Assembly: GCA_013146195.2 (NCBI GenBank)
Contig: CM028378.1
Location: 38,896,108 to 38,960,107, forward strand
DNA: 64,000 nt
Origin: Codonopsis lanceolata
Lineage: Eukaryota; Streptophyta; Magnoliopsida; Asterales; Campanulaceae
Reading direction: 5' to 3'
Part shown: in pieces, positions 10,807-21,770 of the stretch
How positions within the stretch are numbered: position 1 is the first letter of the stretch
How the letters are laid out: each line of letters opens with the position of its first letter
Made by a program: the position numbers and the translations under genes
Notes under the pieces: generated by a model
What the model was told of the DNA's origin: nothing
The model's input: the letters and a program-made list of their open reading frames with translations, nothing else
Databases searched by the model: none

Positions 10807-11847
10807 CTGAAAGTGCCAGAAAGTAAATTCCGTACCAAAATAAGAATGAAGCTGAAACCTTCTTTGTTTCTGATCAAGAGTCGTTAAAAACTTTAAATTA
10901 GTGACTCTAGACTTCCTTCATTGTATCTTCGTGTTATAATGGATTCACATTTTCACATACATTTGGGCATATCGACATACTTTCTCGCCTATCAAATTTT
11001 CCACCCGAGCACGAGATTAATTATTAAAAATTTTATAAATGGGAAACTTGGAATGTTGCATAAAAAAAAGTTGGAAACTTGTAAGACCATCCCATTCAAA
11101 ATTAACTACCACCTTTATGTTGCCATTTCAATTTTTGGGTCATTGAGGTGACACATGAGATGAGGAATCGACATTTTGGTGCCTGTAAAAAGAACAGAAA
11201 CTCAGTTTACTTCAACTGTTGCCTTCTGTCTCTGCATTACTACCCAAACATATTCCTCTCATAACAAATCTCCAAGCATACAGTTGTACAAGTTTTCTGT
11301 CCCTCTTTTGATGAAAACTCAAAATACACAGGTAGAAGAAACAAGTGCAGGATCAAACACTTGGTTCAGAATTCTCTATTTTTCACAAAATTGATGCCGC
11401 AAGACGCATAGGTACTATATGCAGTCGAACCAGACTGAGTAATCTCATGTGCTCCCCCAAGTGTGTCATAGCTGTGTATCCACAGTTCCACACCCCTTTC
11501 CCATGATTTCAAAATTGTTTAAAGTATACATTAACTGCTGTAAAAATTTATGGAAAAGCAAAACAGAGCAGAAGTACTGTACAATAGTTACTAGATGCTG
11601 GTAAGAAGATGTTGATACTCAGAAATGGAAGTATTTGAAGTTCATAGCTTGCATATAAAATTGTTCCATAACCATAGAAGCGCAAAACTTCAGGATATGG
11701 AAAATTTCCACCCAAATGCAATTTAGATTTACGAGTTTAAAACTACATGGAATCAAAGAACACCCCCCCCCCCCCTTCTCTCAAAAAAGAAAGAAAGGAA
11801 GGAGCGGGGGGGGGACCATCACCACCAACGCAACAATTACCACATAA
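10807..11847. other. Space between the RADIALIS-like and L6 genes
   Basis: About 1 kb holding the convergent 3' flanks of the two genes. Short frames on + (10921-11394) show no domain. A C14 run (about 11763-11776) and a G9 run (11806-11814) lie just downstream of the L6 stop. Confidence 0.6.
11762..11815. repeat. C14 and G9 runs in the L6 3' flank
   Basis: A run of about 14 C is followed 30 bases later by a run of 9 G, separated by a purine-rich spacer. They are complementary and could pair. They lie 33-85 bp past the L6 stop, so probably in its 3'UTR. Confidence 0.85.
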
Positions 11848-12156
11848 CTATTTTGATTTCTTGCCCTGCTTCTTCTTTATTACTTCGTCAATATACATTA
11901 TACCCTTGCCTTTGTAAACTTCAGGAGGCTTACAACTTCGAACTGCAGCTGCAAATTGGTGCACCCTTTGCTTGTCTATTCCAGTGCAGCAAACTATATT
12001 GGGCTTGAAACAAAAGACACGAACTGCAGGAGGTACAGCCAATTCGACCTCATGGCTGTAACCCAATTTCAGATACAAAAGGCGGCCTTCTGACTCAGCT
12101 CTCGCTTTAAACCCAACTCCAACAATCTTCAGAAAGCGAAAGAATTTAGCTTCCAT
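11848..12156 (-). CDS. Mitochondrial ribosomal protein L6 (uL6m), nuclear gene
   Basis: 102 residues starting MEAKFFRFLKIVGVGFKARA, with VELAVPPAVRVFCF, CCTGIDKQRVHQFAAAVRSC, KPPEVYKGKGIMY and a lysine-rich end KKKQGKKSK. This is the short plant-type L6, which corresponds to the C-terminal domain of bacterial L6 (about 177 residues), so the small size is normal. It acts in the large subunit of the mitochondrial ribosome. The start at 12156 was preferred over an upstream in-frame extension because the sequence just before it shows a splice acceptor (TTTTGCAG ending at 12181); the ATG is the first in the exon. The only large intron is in the 5'UTR (see 15373). Confidence 0.96.
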   Translation of the reverse strand: MEAKFFRFLKIVGVGFKARAESEGRLLYLKLGYSHEVELAVPPAVRVFCFKPNIVCCTGIDKQRVHQFAAAVRSCKPPEVYKGKGIMYIDEVIKKKQGKKSK

Positions 12157-13360
12157 TTGAGTCTTTAGCACCACCACCTTCTGCAAAAGAGGATTCAGAT
12201 TGGTTCAATTAATACTGATGAAAGGAAAAGTACAGAAGACAAAAAAAATAAGATGTACACATATTATACTTGTGATGATGCTTCAAATTAGTCAAATTCA
12301 TAAAAGTGGATACTCGGAGAAGCAATTTCACAACAATCTTGAAACTTGGTATTTTGCCTTGTCAAGTAAAATAGTGTAAGGCAGACTGACTAGTTTTACT
12401 CCAACCCAATTGATCCCAATTCTTCGATTCCTGTTTCCATTTCTACTGCTATTACCAGCTTCCAACTATATAGAGGTGCAAAGCGTGATGAGAGGTCAAA
12501 ATGACAATCTTTAACATGTAGACCCACAAGCATACATCACTGCTTTTGTTTGTCTATGTTGCAGTTTCTTAATTTACACATGTATTTTAAAGCAAAAACA
12601 CGTAATGGGCAAACTGGAAATGAAAATGTTATGCTCCTTATTCTAAGTTTAATGCCTGAAGTTAAGCACCAAATGACAACCTCCATAACAATTAACAGCC
12701 ACTCATTTCTCTTGAAATATCCAAAAGAAAATCAGCTATCCAATTTAAGATACTATGGCCTCTGTCCCAAAAAAGGAGAGTCATATTTTAAGTTTTCAAA
12801 GTCTTAACCATCTTTGAAATTGAAATTTGACACACATTTATTTATTTTCAGATAAAAGCTATATTCTATGTAAAGTACATAAAAATATGACGAGCCGCAA
12901 GTTGAATATAAAAAGAGAAATCAGGACTCTTTTCACGGGAGGGTGGTAGTTAATCTGATTACTTTTAAGATAGGGTTGGCCACAAGATGTGCAAGGTACT
13001 GACTTCACCATTCACCGTGTCCCTCCTCATTTGTTTCCCATCCCATTCCCCTCGTCCTCCCTCACCCCACCCCAACCCCCCGGGGAGCCTCAGAGAGTTT
13101 CTTCCCATCATCACCCCTACCATACCAATTTTTTGCCTTCAGACTTCCTAAAAGAAATCTCAGCAAATACCAGAGAGAGACACACACACAGATAGAGTTT
13201 CCATTCATCCTCTCGCGTGTCTCTCTTTTTTATTTTATAAGGAACCCGGAGGGAACTAATAGGAACCAAGGAAGCACTAATAAATTAAAATAGATGCAAA
13301 TCAAAATACGAATAATCAACAGAATGGTATGAATTGGTGAAAGACGCAATCCTTTCGATA

Positions 13361-13421
13361 AAGTCAATCTGAATACATTCTTTTTTTTTTTTGATAATAA
13401 GTCAATCTGAATACATTCTTT
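13361..13421. repeat. 22-bp direct repeat around a poly-T insert
   Basis: AAGTCAATCTGAATACATTC plus TT occurs at 13361-13382 and again at 13399-13421, separated by a T run and GATAAT. This is the layout of a retroposed poly-A tail with a long target-site duplication. Confidence 0.8.
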
Positions 13422-14704
13422 CAGCCAACTGTAAGAACTCAACGATTGAAAACCATTAATTAGCATTCATATGCTAATCTTATCACAGTTGAATAGTTCA
13501 CTGGAAAACTGAAGCCCAAATAGTAACTGCGACCATATCCATGTTAAATAACCAACTTATCTAAAAGTTCAAGCTCTTAGATAGAGACCCAACAATGTAT
13601 ATCAAGCTCAACACTCCCCCTCACTTGTGAGCCGTTCACACATGGAGAGACAAACAAATATGCCTCAACAGGCAGCACAAACCAAACAGATTGGAAATAC
13701 TTGTCAAAAAAAAAAGGACAACCGTATGGAAATACTTATCATAAAAAAGGACAACCCTATGGAAAATTGGAAATGATTGCAGTGAGAGCCGGATTTCCTG
13801 ATTCCCTCCCCTTGCCCTGAATCCAACCAGATTTTCATGGTTGATTCCAAGCCAGCTCCTACCATGCTTCATAGGCTCCCAAATATGCCCCCATATATTG
13901 TGGACAGCTCGCCGAAGCAAGAGCATTTTCGTATGTAGTTCACGATATAGCAACCCAGTTGCTTTCGTTTCCCAATCATTACTTCTCTTTTGGAGCGAAG
14001 TTCATACCATTCTGATTGAGACAGTAAGAAAGTTCAAGAGTACAACGAACACGATTGACAAAACGAGGGAAATTACAAGTATTAATTTTGATTGCACATT
14101 AGCAAGTACCAATTACCATATTTATCTCAACGTTACTTGTTCCTCAAAGTTCTACATTCTAGGCTTTCTAGCTACTACTTACACTAGTAACATGAATCCT
14201 ATTTCACAGCTAGAATTCATCCACATCCAAAGTTCCACTGTCTACAAAGCACGAAGTAATAAAACCCATGCATCATGACCTATCATAATTCAAATCCATT
14301 CGCCATCACCAAGCTATTTCTTTCTCAACAAGACCTGATGCCAAGATTCTAAGTTATAATAATTCTCTTATTCGACTATATACTTGGCTAACAATAAATC
14401 ACTATGCAGTATACACCTTTCTTTCCATTCTCATAAATTAACAGTTGAATACTAAGAGCCACTCTAACCAATTAACATGATAAACCCATGCAATTACGTA
14501 GTTTTCACAACCGTGCAATCCAAAAATTGAAAGTTCCTAAACTTTTACAGAAGTTGATTTCATTCTTAAAATTAAGGGGTCACAACTCACAAGATGAATG
14601 TTAAACAATACTGTGCAAGCATTCTTCTTTCTTTCTTTTTCTCCACAGAAAATTCAGCAAGCTTCAAAAGAAAGTTTGAAAACAACCATAGATGGTTATA
14701 TATA

Positions 14705-15033
14705 CTCCCTATGTTTCACTCAAATAGTCAACATTTGAAAAGTCTAATTATTAGCTAGTAATAAGTATCATTAGAGTTGGTCATAATTACAAAATGTTTG
14801 TTGAACATAGTCAAGATGCTTATATCACATGTGTGGAGGGTAAAGTTGAAAGGTTATGGAGATTCAAGGAATAATTTTTTATAATGGGCTCTTTAATAGA
14901 AACATACAAAAATAGAATATTGGGCTCTTTACCGGGAATGGACTAATATCTTAAAGAAACAGTCAGTTGTATGCGTCTCGAGTCAAAATCAGTAAGAAGA
15001 TTGTCCAAAAATTGACCTAGCGAACTAATGGAG
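14705..15033. mobile_element. Stowaway-like MITE, 329 bp
   Basis: The left end CTCCCTATGTTTCACTCAAA and the right end ACTAATGGAG (reverse complement CTCCATTAGT) are flanked by TA on both sides, as in Tc1/mariner-derived MITEs. It lies within the L6 intron. Confidence 0.65.
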
Positions 15034-15372
15034 TAAATTTTCCATTTTATTCCTTGCATTTTTTGATGGAAAAACCTAACAAGAACGAATGTTTCTACTC
15101 TTAGGTAGCCATGAGCGATTTGAGTTCCAGTTAATTTCTCTCTTTCTTAAATAAAATCAATGAGGCCGAAATGGTGAAAGGTGGCCAAAGAGATAATTGT
15201 GACACAATGAATATTTAGAAAGCGGGAAAAAGAAAATCCCAAAATCACAATGAATGCAAAATTCCTTTAACGAAGTAATCTACGAAGCTAGAATATCAAA
15301 ACCTAGAGTTGGTCGAGGCGTTGAGCTATGAAATTAGGTAACGGGCAGAAGAAATAATTGGGAAAGAAGTAC

Positions 15373-15475
15373 CTTCAAAATATCTGAAGAAGACGGAGCG
15401 AGAGTCCGCCGGAAATGAAAGAGCGTAACGGTGGCAGACGGCAGTGAAGGGAATTCAATCGAGCAGTCAGTGCTA
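15373..15475 (-). other. Probable 5'UTR exon of the L6 gene
   Basis: Minus-strand sequence with C/T-rich character (CACTGCCGTCTGCCACCG, then GGCGGACTCTCGCTCCG) ends at a good donor, and contains no ATG. It resembles a plant 5'UTR and pairs with the acceptor before the L6 start. The outer boundary is a guess. Confidence 0.5.
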
Positions 15476-15648
15476 CACTGGTAGTTTTTTTCCAAAATGC
15501 TCCTTTATTGTTTCCCTTAAAAGCCGCACAAAACTAGCCAACTAGGTGCTCTCCGTCGGGTCGGACAACAATTTCAAACCGAACTGGTTATTTGAACCGA
15601 ACTGAATTGATGTCGACCGTTATTAATTGGTTTAAAGTTTAATGGATA

Positions 15649-16458
15649 CAGGGTTGTTCTTAACATTTCAAAGACCCAGGGCAAAATAATGAATAAGGAC
15701 CCCAACAAATCAATAATACACAATTGTGTAGTTGTGAATACCAATAACAAATAAAATTTTCAATTTCCAAATAAATTTATTAATGCATTAAACAAAATAT
15801 ATTGAGTTTTCATTTTACAAATCTCTATAAAAACATTGAATTTATTGTTCAAAAGTAATTTTTCTCTCATCTACTAACAAAGTTTTAAATCAATTTGATG
15901 AGAAAATTTGAGGAAAAATAATATATGTCGACGAAGGTGGAGTAGAAAATCGGTGTAGCATAGGGAATCAAGAGATTGAGAATCTTGAGGTCGAGGGTTC
16001 CGAACATTTGCTCACCGTTGATCATTCCATCTTTTGTCCGAGCTAAAATCTTACTGGTTGTCGTATCGTCTTCACAACTAAGTCGTTTCCAATTGGCAAT
16101 TTTCCATCCTTTTTACTCCCTTCGTCCCCAAATTATTATCTTTCTTTCCTTTTTCGTCCATCCCAAAATAATTGGCTTATCTGAAACTTTTTTTTAGGAC
16201 AACATGTTTACCACTTCACCCTTACTTTTTCATCATACTTTAATTATGAGCCACATACATATGAGATTTAAAATAAACTACACATAAAACTAATATTAAT
16301 AATTCAGTAAATGTGTTTTCTTAAACCGTGCACCGAGTTCACTAGAACGATAATTTAGGGACCGAGAGAGTAATATTTATTAATACATATATATACATAT
16401 AAAAAAAAATTGGGCCTTAGGCGATCGCCCCTTTGGACTATGCCTAGGAACGGCCCTA
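15649..16458. mobile_element. hAT-like TIR element containing a Stowaway MITE
   Basis: The left tip CAGGGTTGTTCTTAACAT and the reverse complement of the right tip (TAGGGCCGTTCCTAGGCAT) match imperfectly. CAGGGCCG-type tips are typical of some plant hAT-like elements. No clear 8-bp TSD was found. Near 15950-16010 is a tRNA-like stretch ending AGGTCGAGGGTTCCGAAC. A Stowaway (16116-16370) has inserted into it. Confidence 0.5.
16116..16370. mobile_element. Stowaway MITE, family shared with 30637-30897
   Basis: Ends CTCCCTTCGTCCCC and CCGAGAGAG, flanked by TA. The interior (TACTTTTTCATCATACTTTA, then AAACTACACATAAAACTAAT) is nearly the same as the copy at 30637-30897, so both derive from one family. 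Confidence 0.85.
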
Positions 16459-16478
16459 TTCGAACACCAAAATTAAAA

Positions 16479-17894
16479 GGGCAAATTTCAAGTAGGTACA
16501 ATTTTAGAAACATGTTTTCTTCTAGGACCATCAATTTTTTAGACATTTCATGTAACTACAAATTGGTTGTCAAATGATAAAAATGTCATTAATGAAGACA
16601 GATCTAATCCGGCCTAAAAAAATTCAAAAAAGCTGATGTCAAGGCTTGGCATCAGGTGAAAAAAAATCGAATAAGACTGATGTCACGGTTTGGCATCAGC
16701 ATTGATTTCACAGTTTATTCAAACAAAAAAATTCAAAAAAGCCGATGCCAAAAGGCTGATGCCAAGGCTTGGTATTAGGTGAAAAAAATTTCAAAAAAGC
16801 TGATGCCAAGGTTTGGCATTAGGTGAAAAAAAAAATCAAAAAAGCTGATGCCAAGGTTTGGCATCAGCATTGATTTCACAATTTATTCAAACAAAAAAAA
16901 ATTCAAAAAAGCTGATGGGGCTTGGCATCATGTGAAAAAAAAAATCCAATAATCCAGACATCAGGTTGCTGATGTCAAACAATAGTTTTCCCAAGAACAA
17001 CTAATTCAGATTTATCGTGCAAAGAACATATCCTTTTGTTTGCTTTTTTTTTCTTTAGGAGGAGGAGCCTGCCTTTTTTTTCTCACTGTGAACATAAGCA
17101 TCCTTCTTAGTGGATGAAGTATCTAGATTTTTTTGTTCTATTCCCCCGCATTCTCTCTTTATGGCCTACATGCACCACTCTCCCCCTCTTCTCTACATCT
17201 CCGGTCACAACCTGTGCTCCAATCGCCTCCTTCAGATCCGACAAGCAACAAGTCATCCCAACCTTACGCCGCTCTCTCTTCTGTGCCCAAGACCCACTAC
17301 ACCAACACTAACTCGTCCCCTTCAAGCTTAAATCTCACTAAATCTACCTTTAAGATTAAAGTGGGGATTGACAATGGATAATTTAAAATTTGAAACCCTA
17401 AATCTTCCTCCATATCGAAGAAGGCCCCTTCGAAGCCAAACTTTCCAATCGTTTCTTCGACTCATATCAATCTTCGACGAGGACCCTCAACACTCTCAAC
17501 TTCCCGTCGCATGCTTCAAATTCAGATAGTGATGGCAATGAATCAAGGGCAGCCAACAAAAAGTGGTGAATGTTTTGCTCATGCCAATATGGTGTGAGAG
17601 GAGTTGTTACTTCGGAAAGATTCATCGGTTGATGAAAATAGAGGGATGTCGGGTATGGAAGAAAGAGATCTTGATAATAGGCCACAGGAGAGTGTTGGAT
17701 TTGATCATAGTCTAAGAGAAGGAAACAAGGAGCTGGTTCAAAATTGAGAGAGAACGGAGGCGGCAGAGGAAGGTGGGGAGGAAAGGGCATTGACGTACTT
17801 TTGCCCCAAAATTGTACCTAAAAGATATGTTCAAAAAATAGTTGGATTTATTTGAAAACATATTTTGAAAGATGTTTCGACTTGTAATTTTTTC
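16479..17894. mobile_element. MULE with 100-bp TIRs and AAATTAAAA TSD, possible Pack-MULE
   Basis: The left end (16479-16580) and the reverse complement of the right end align over about 100 bp (CAAGT...ATGTTTTC...ATTTTTTGAACAT-like). A perfect 9-bp duplication AAATTAAAA flanks it (16470-16478 and 17895-17903). The interior has a hairpin-repeat block (16620-16985), then about 800 bp of less AT-rich sequence. Overlapping frames occur there at 17110-17381 (+), and at 17467-17790 (-) a 107-codon frame. The GC shift and open frames suggest captured host exon sequence, but no gene family was recognised. Confidence 0.72.
16620..16985. repeat. Tandem hairpin repeats, core CTGATGCCAAGGTTTGGCATCAG-like
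   Basis: About six to seven units, 45-75 bp apart, each centred on an imperfect palindrome GATG(C/T)CAAGG-TTGGCATCA followed by A-rich spacers (GTGAAAAAAA or TTCAAAAAAG). A longer spacer, CATTGATTTCACA-TTTATTC, occurs twice. It lies inside the MULE at 16479. Confidence 0.85.
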
Positions 17895-19669
17895 AAATTA
17901 AAAACTATGAATTAGTTAGATTTTGGTATTAGTAGTGCATGCCCTATTGCCCACAATTTTCTGAATTGTTACCCAAACTGGTAGTAATATAAACTTTACC
18001 CATATTCATACCGGTATGTATCATATAACCTAAGTATATATACATTAGATGAAAACATAAAGTTCCTAACATTATTCTAAATCATGTGAATTCACCGCTC
18101 AGTGCATTAGTTCACTCTACTTCATCACTTCAAGACTTGCATCTTGGACAATTGGTAAACAAATTCTCATGAATCAAACTTATCTATAGATATCAATAAC
18201 AATCAATAAACCAAATACTACTGACATCTCTATAATGTTCGTTTGTTTCTCTTTCTCTTTCTCTCTCAATGTTTGTATATGTTAACAAACGAGTTTGAGG
18301 TAAAAATCACATGATTTGAAAAAAGAGTGTATGATTTAATAAATACTTGCTCCATAATATGAGTTTATTTCTCATTTGTCATGAAAGACGTACTAGTAAC
18401 TTTGTCTCCTATTTTAAAGTATTAATCAAGTTCAGTCGAAATGATTTATTCAATAATTTTCTCAATTAGGCATATATTTTTAAATTTATGCATGTAATCA
18501 ATATTTGTATGTGTGCTTTTGTATGTATTGAATAAATTTTAATATGGATTTTTTAGATGTTAGATTGTTATCTATATTTTTTAATTATAACTTGATAAAG
18601 ATTTTTTAAAAATATTTGCTTAATTTTTGGCGTGCACTACAACATAATTAGAATTTTTAGTTTTTGTAAACATGATTATGATGAGTCTTAAGTTGAGTAT
18701 TATCACTTATCACGTCTTATTAACTTGATTATATAGTATGCTTTTTGAATTTTTTTGAGTGTTTTTTAAATCATTAAAGTGTTTTAAAATAAATTGTTAC
18801 CTTAACTAATTCCTCGTATTTATTCATTGATTAACCATTACCCGTTGGGAAATTATATGGTAGGTTAAACTGATTACCCAATGGTGAATGTAGCGGTTAT
18901 GGGGCATAAAATTAAATTAGAGAATGAGGATGGTATTATATATAACCGCCATCAAACTGCCCAATTGTCATTTCTAATTGGGCTAGAGGGGCAGGCACGT
19001 GGGAATTCATTATTTTATTTTGAATATTTTAATTAAATATTTTCTAAGTAAATTATGTCTTTGAACTTTTATTAATTTTAATTTTACCGTACATACATTA
19101 TTTAATTGTTACTTCATTATTTTTTTAAATTGTTACTTTCTCGGTTCCACCTAAAAAAATCATGTTTGAAAATTCACTAATTAATGGATATATAACTAGT
19201 ATTAGATTTAGACATAATTACAAAAATATCTAAATATCATCAATATGTTAATATCAAATGTTAATAGTAAAAGTTGAAACGTAATGGATATTATTTTTGA
19301 AAGTGACCTCTTTAAATGAAATATCACAAAATAGTATACGAGACTCAGAAAATAAAAGAAAAGAGTATATTTTCAAACGTGGATTTATTTATTTCTTTGA
19401 AAATCCAATGGACTGTTTACTTCATTTTTAGATCACTTGAGCACGTACGAATTACGATAACATCATATAGACTATAGAGTACCTGAATTGCGTATCTCTA
19501 ATCGGAGTAAAATACTCGCTATCACGTTTGTATGAACCTTCAAATATTTTTTACATACCCGTGTCCAAGTTATACGGTCTACTCCCATTAATATTATTCA
19601 CAGAAATATCCACAACCAAATGCCGAAAAATTAATAGTGGTTAACTTTCCGCATACTTATTCTCTAAAA
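17895..19669. other. Intergenic, no gene recognised
   Basis: AT-rich sequence with no convincing frame. A Stowaway-like left end may lie near 19138 (TTTCTCGGTTCCACC) but no partner was found. Confidence 0.55.
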
Positions 19670-19782
19670 GTCAAAGACTTGTATAGGACGGTCTTACGGA
19701 TCTTAAATTCGTAAGACGAAGCCCCATTTACAAATTCGCGGGTTAATAATTAAACCTGTTAACAATAATCACAAAGATGGGC

Positions 19783-19853
19783 TAGCCGAGTTGGTCATTG
19801 TTGAATTTTAAAGGCTTAGCCGAAAGTGGTCAAGGGTTCGACACTCCCTTGTT
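19783..19853 (+). other. tRNA-like sequence in the MULE A terminal repeat
   Basis: GGGCTAGCCGAGTTGGTCAT resembles a tRNA A box region, and GGTCAAGGGTTCGACACTCC a B box, spaced about 45 bases apart. The right TIR has a decayed counterpart (about 21265-21335). It does not fold into a convincing cloverleaf, so it is not called a tRNA gene. Confidence 0.45.
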
Positions 19854-20159
19854 GTGAAAATTAAATTTTTATGCTCATTTCCTCTATTTGCTTGTCCACT
19901 TTCAAATTTCCAGAAATTCTCATCCTCAGTTTAATCTTTTCAAGTCAATTCACTCTTGACAATCCTAACTGAACTTATAAATGAAAATGTATTATAATGA
20001 CACATTTAATATGACACATTTTAATGTTAAACGTGATACTATAAATGTGACACTATAAATAAAGATTTATTATAATTCTTATTAAAATACAAAATAACAC
20101 ATTTTAATGTTAAAAGTGACATTATAAAAGAAAATTTATTATAATTTTTATTAAAATAC

Positions 20160-20580
20160 AAAGTAACACTCTTAATACTAAAAAGTGACACCCTTAATAC
20201 TAAAGAGTGACACATTTAATACTAAAAAGTGACACTGTTAATACTAAAAAATGACACCTTTAATACTAAAGAGTGACACATTTAATACTAAAGAGTGACA
20301 CCCTTAATACTAAAAAGTGACACCCTTAATACTAAAGAGTGACACATTTAATACTAAAAAGTGACACCCTTAATACTAAAAAGTGACACCCTTAATACTA
20401 AAGAGTGACACATTTAATACTAAAAAGTGACACTCTTAATGCTAAAAAGTGACACAATTAATGCTAAAAAGTGACACAATTAATGCTAAAAAGTGACACT
20501 CTTAATGCTAAAAAGTTACACTCTTAATGTTAAAAAGTGACACATTTAATACTAAAAAGTGTCACTTTAAAACTAACGTT
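20160..20580. repeat. 22-bp minisatellite, about 19 units
   Basis: Unit TTAATACTAAAAAGTGACAC plus two variable bases (CC, AT, CT), in a partly higher-order order of variants. It forms the core of MULE A. Confidence 0.93.
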
Positions 20581-20939
20581 GATTGCCAAAATTTGGCTGG
20601 GACGGTGATGTCGGTGGGATGGATTCTGGCGATTATACATGCTTTCTGCCTAGTCGTCTGCCCTCTACTCTTCATTTGCATGCTTTGAGGGTGCATGAAT
20701 ACCGGAGGGAATTCGCCTGCTCGAAGCGGGCAATTGTTGGGAGGCCTTACAGTTTAATCATTTATCAGCTTCGTTAGCCATCCGTTAGCATCAATTGCCT
20801 TGGGATACTTGACGGACCCTAATGAACTTTAATGAAATGTTGAATGACACATTTAAAGCCAAACGTGACACATTGAAAAGATAAAAGTGACACATTTTAA
20901 GGTTGAAAATGATACTATAAAAGGAATTTTATATAATTC

Positions 20940-21182
20940 TCATTAAAATACAAAGTAATACTCTTAATACTAAAAAGCGATATTCTTAATACTAAAAAGT
21001 GACACATTTAATACTAAAAAGTGACACTCTTAATACTAAAAGTTACACATTTAATACTAAAAAGCGACACATTTAATATTAAAAAGTGTCACTCTTAATA
21101 CTAAAAAGTTACACATTTATTACTAAAAAGTGACACTCTTAATACTAAAAAGTGACACATTTAATACTAAAAAGTGACAAAT
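20940..21182. repeat. Second block of the same 22-bp minisatellite
   Basis: About eleven units of TTAATACTAAAAAGTGACAC-type repeats, more diverged, separated from the first block by the unique segment of MULE A. Confidence 0.9.
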
Positions 21183-21624
21183 GATTAAACTGTATAAAAT
21201 TTCGACGAAAACAATGAAAGTGCTTAGAGAACTTATCATTAATGAGAATTAAAACTAAATTATGTAGCTAAGAAGTTTCGAACAACTGACCTTCGGTGAC
21301 CAAGCTTTGAAGCAGCAGTTCAGTCCATTGCAGCAAACTCATTATTGTGATTTTTCTTAACATGTTTAATTATTAACCCGCGAATTCCTAAATGGGGCTC
21401 CGTCCTACGGATGGGGATCCATAAGACCGTCTTACAGGAGACCACCCCTCTCTAAAATATATAACCAAATGCAATCATATTTACACAATTATTTACAAAG
21501 ATAAGCATGCCTACCATTTCCCTTTAAAAAGTGTAAAATCCAAGAAGGATCTTCGCTGGGAGAATGACGGGATATCTGGCTGTGTCACAAAAGGAGGTTA
21601 TAGGGTGTTCTCTATCTATAAAGA

Positions 21625-21770
21625 GTAGGTCTCCTCTAAGACCGTCTTACGGATTTTAGTTCATAAGACGGAACTTCATTTTCTTACATCTCAACTCATC
21701 AAAACATGATAGATCGGGTAAAGAGGATTCGTCTTATAAAAAATATCCGTAAAACCGTTTTACACAAGTA
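21625..21770. mobile_element. Short MITE-like relative of the MULE A ends
   Basis: The left end GGTCTCCTCTAAGACCGTCT and the reverse complement of the right end (TTGTGTAAAACGGTTTTACG) pair as imperfect inverted repeats similar to the tips of MULE A. Only about 145 bp long. TSD not resolved. Confidence 0.5.

Larger units (their letters stand above)
12181..15372 (-). other. Probable 3.2-kb 5'UTR intron of the L6 gene
   Basis: On the minus strand a donor (TTTTGAAG then GTACTTC) at 15373/15372 and an acceptor (TTTTGCAG then AAGGTGG) at 12181/12180 bound this segment. It contains a Stowaway MITE (14705-15033), a poly-T insertion with long flanking repeats (13361-13421), a small tandem duplication (about 13690-13765) and no coding gene. 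The intron is inferred from splice sites only. Confidence 0.55.
19670..21448. mobile_element. MULE A: long-TIR element with GTGACAC minisatellite core
   Basis: The two ends match as inverted repeats (GGACGGTCTTACGGATC at left, GACGGTCTTATGGATC in the reverse complement of the right end), with GCCCCATTTA-AAATTCGCGG and GGTTAATAATTAAAC further in. A 9-bp TSD TCTCTAAAA flanks it (19661-19669 and 21449-21457). Both TIRs include a tRNA-like stretch. The middle carries two 22-bp minisatellite arrays and a unique block (20575-20860) containing TTGCCTTGGGATACTTGACG, which recurs inverted in MULE B. No transposase is present. Confidence 0.82.

Noticed and set aside
12752..12900. Stowaway MITE (CCTCTGTCCCAAAAAAGGAG)
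   Set aside because: Only one end is visible; no inverted partner with TA was found.
17110..17381. Three overlapping + frames as separate genes
   Set aside because: They overlap in different frames with no conserved motif; reported only as possible captured sequence.
19783..19853. Functional tRNA gene
   Set aside because: A and B boxes are suggestive, but stems do not pair into a cloverleaf and no anticodon loop is clear.
20160..21182. Regular repeats that might be mistaken for a CRISPR array
   Set aside because: Units are contiguous 22-bp minisatellite copies without unique spacers, in a plant genome.
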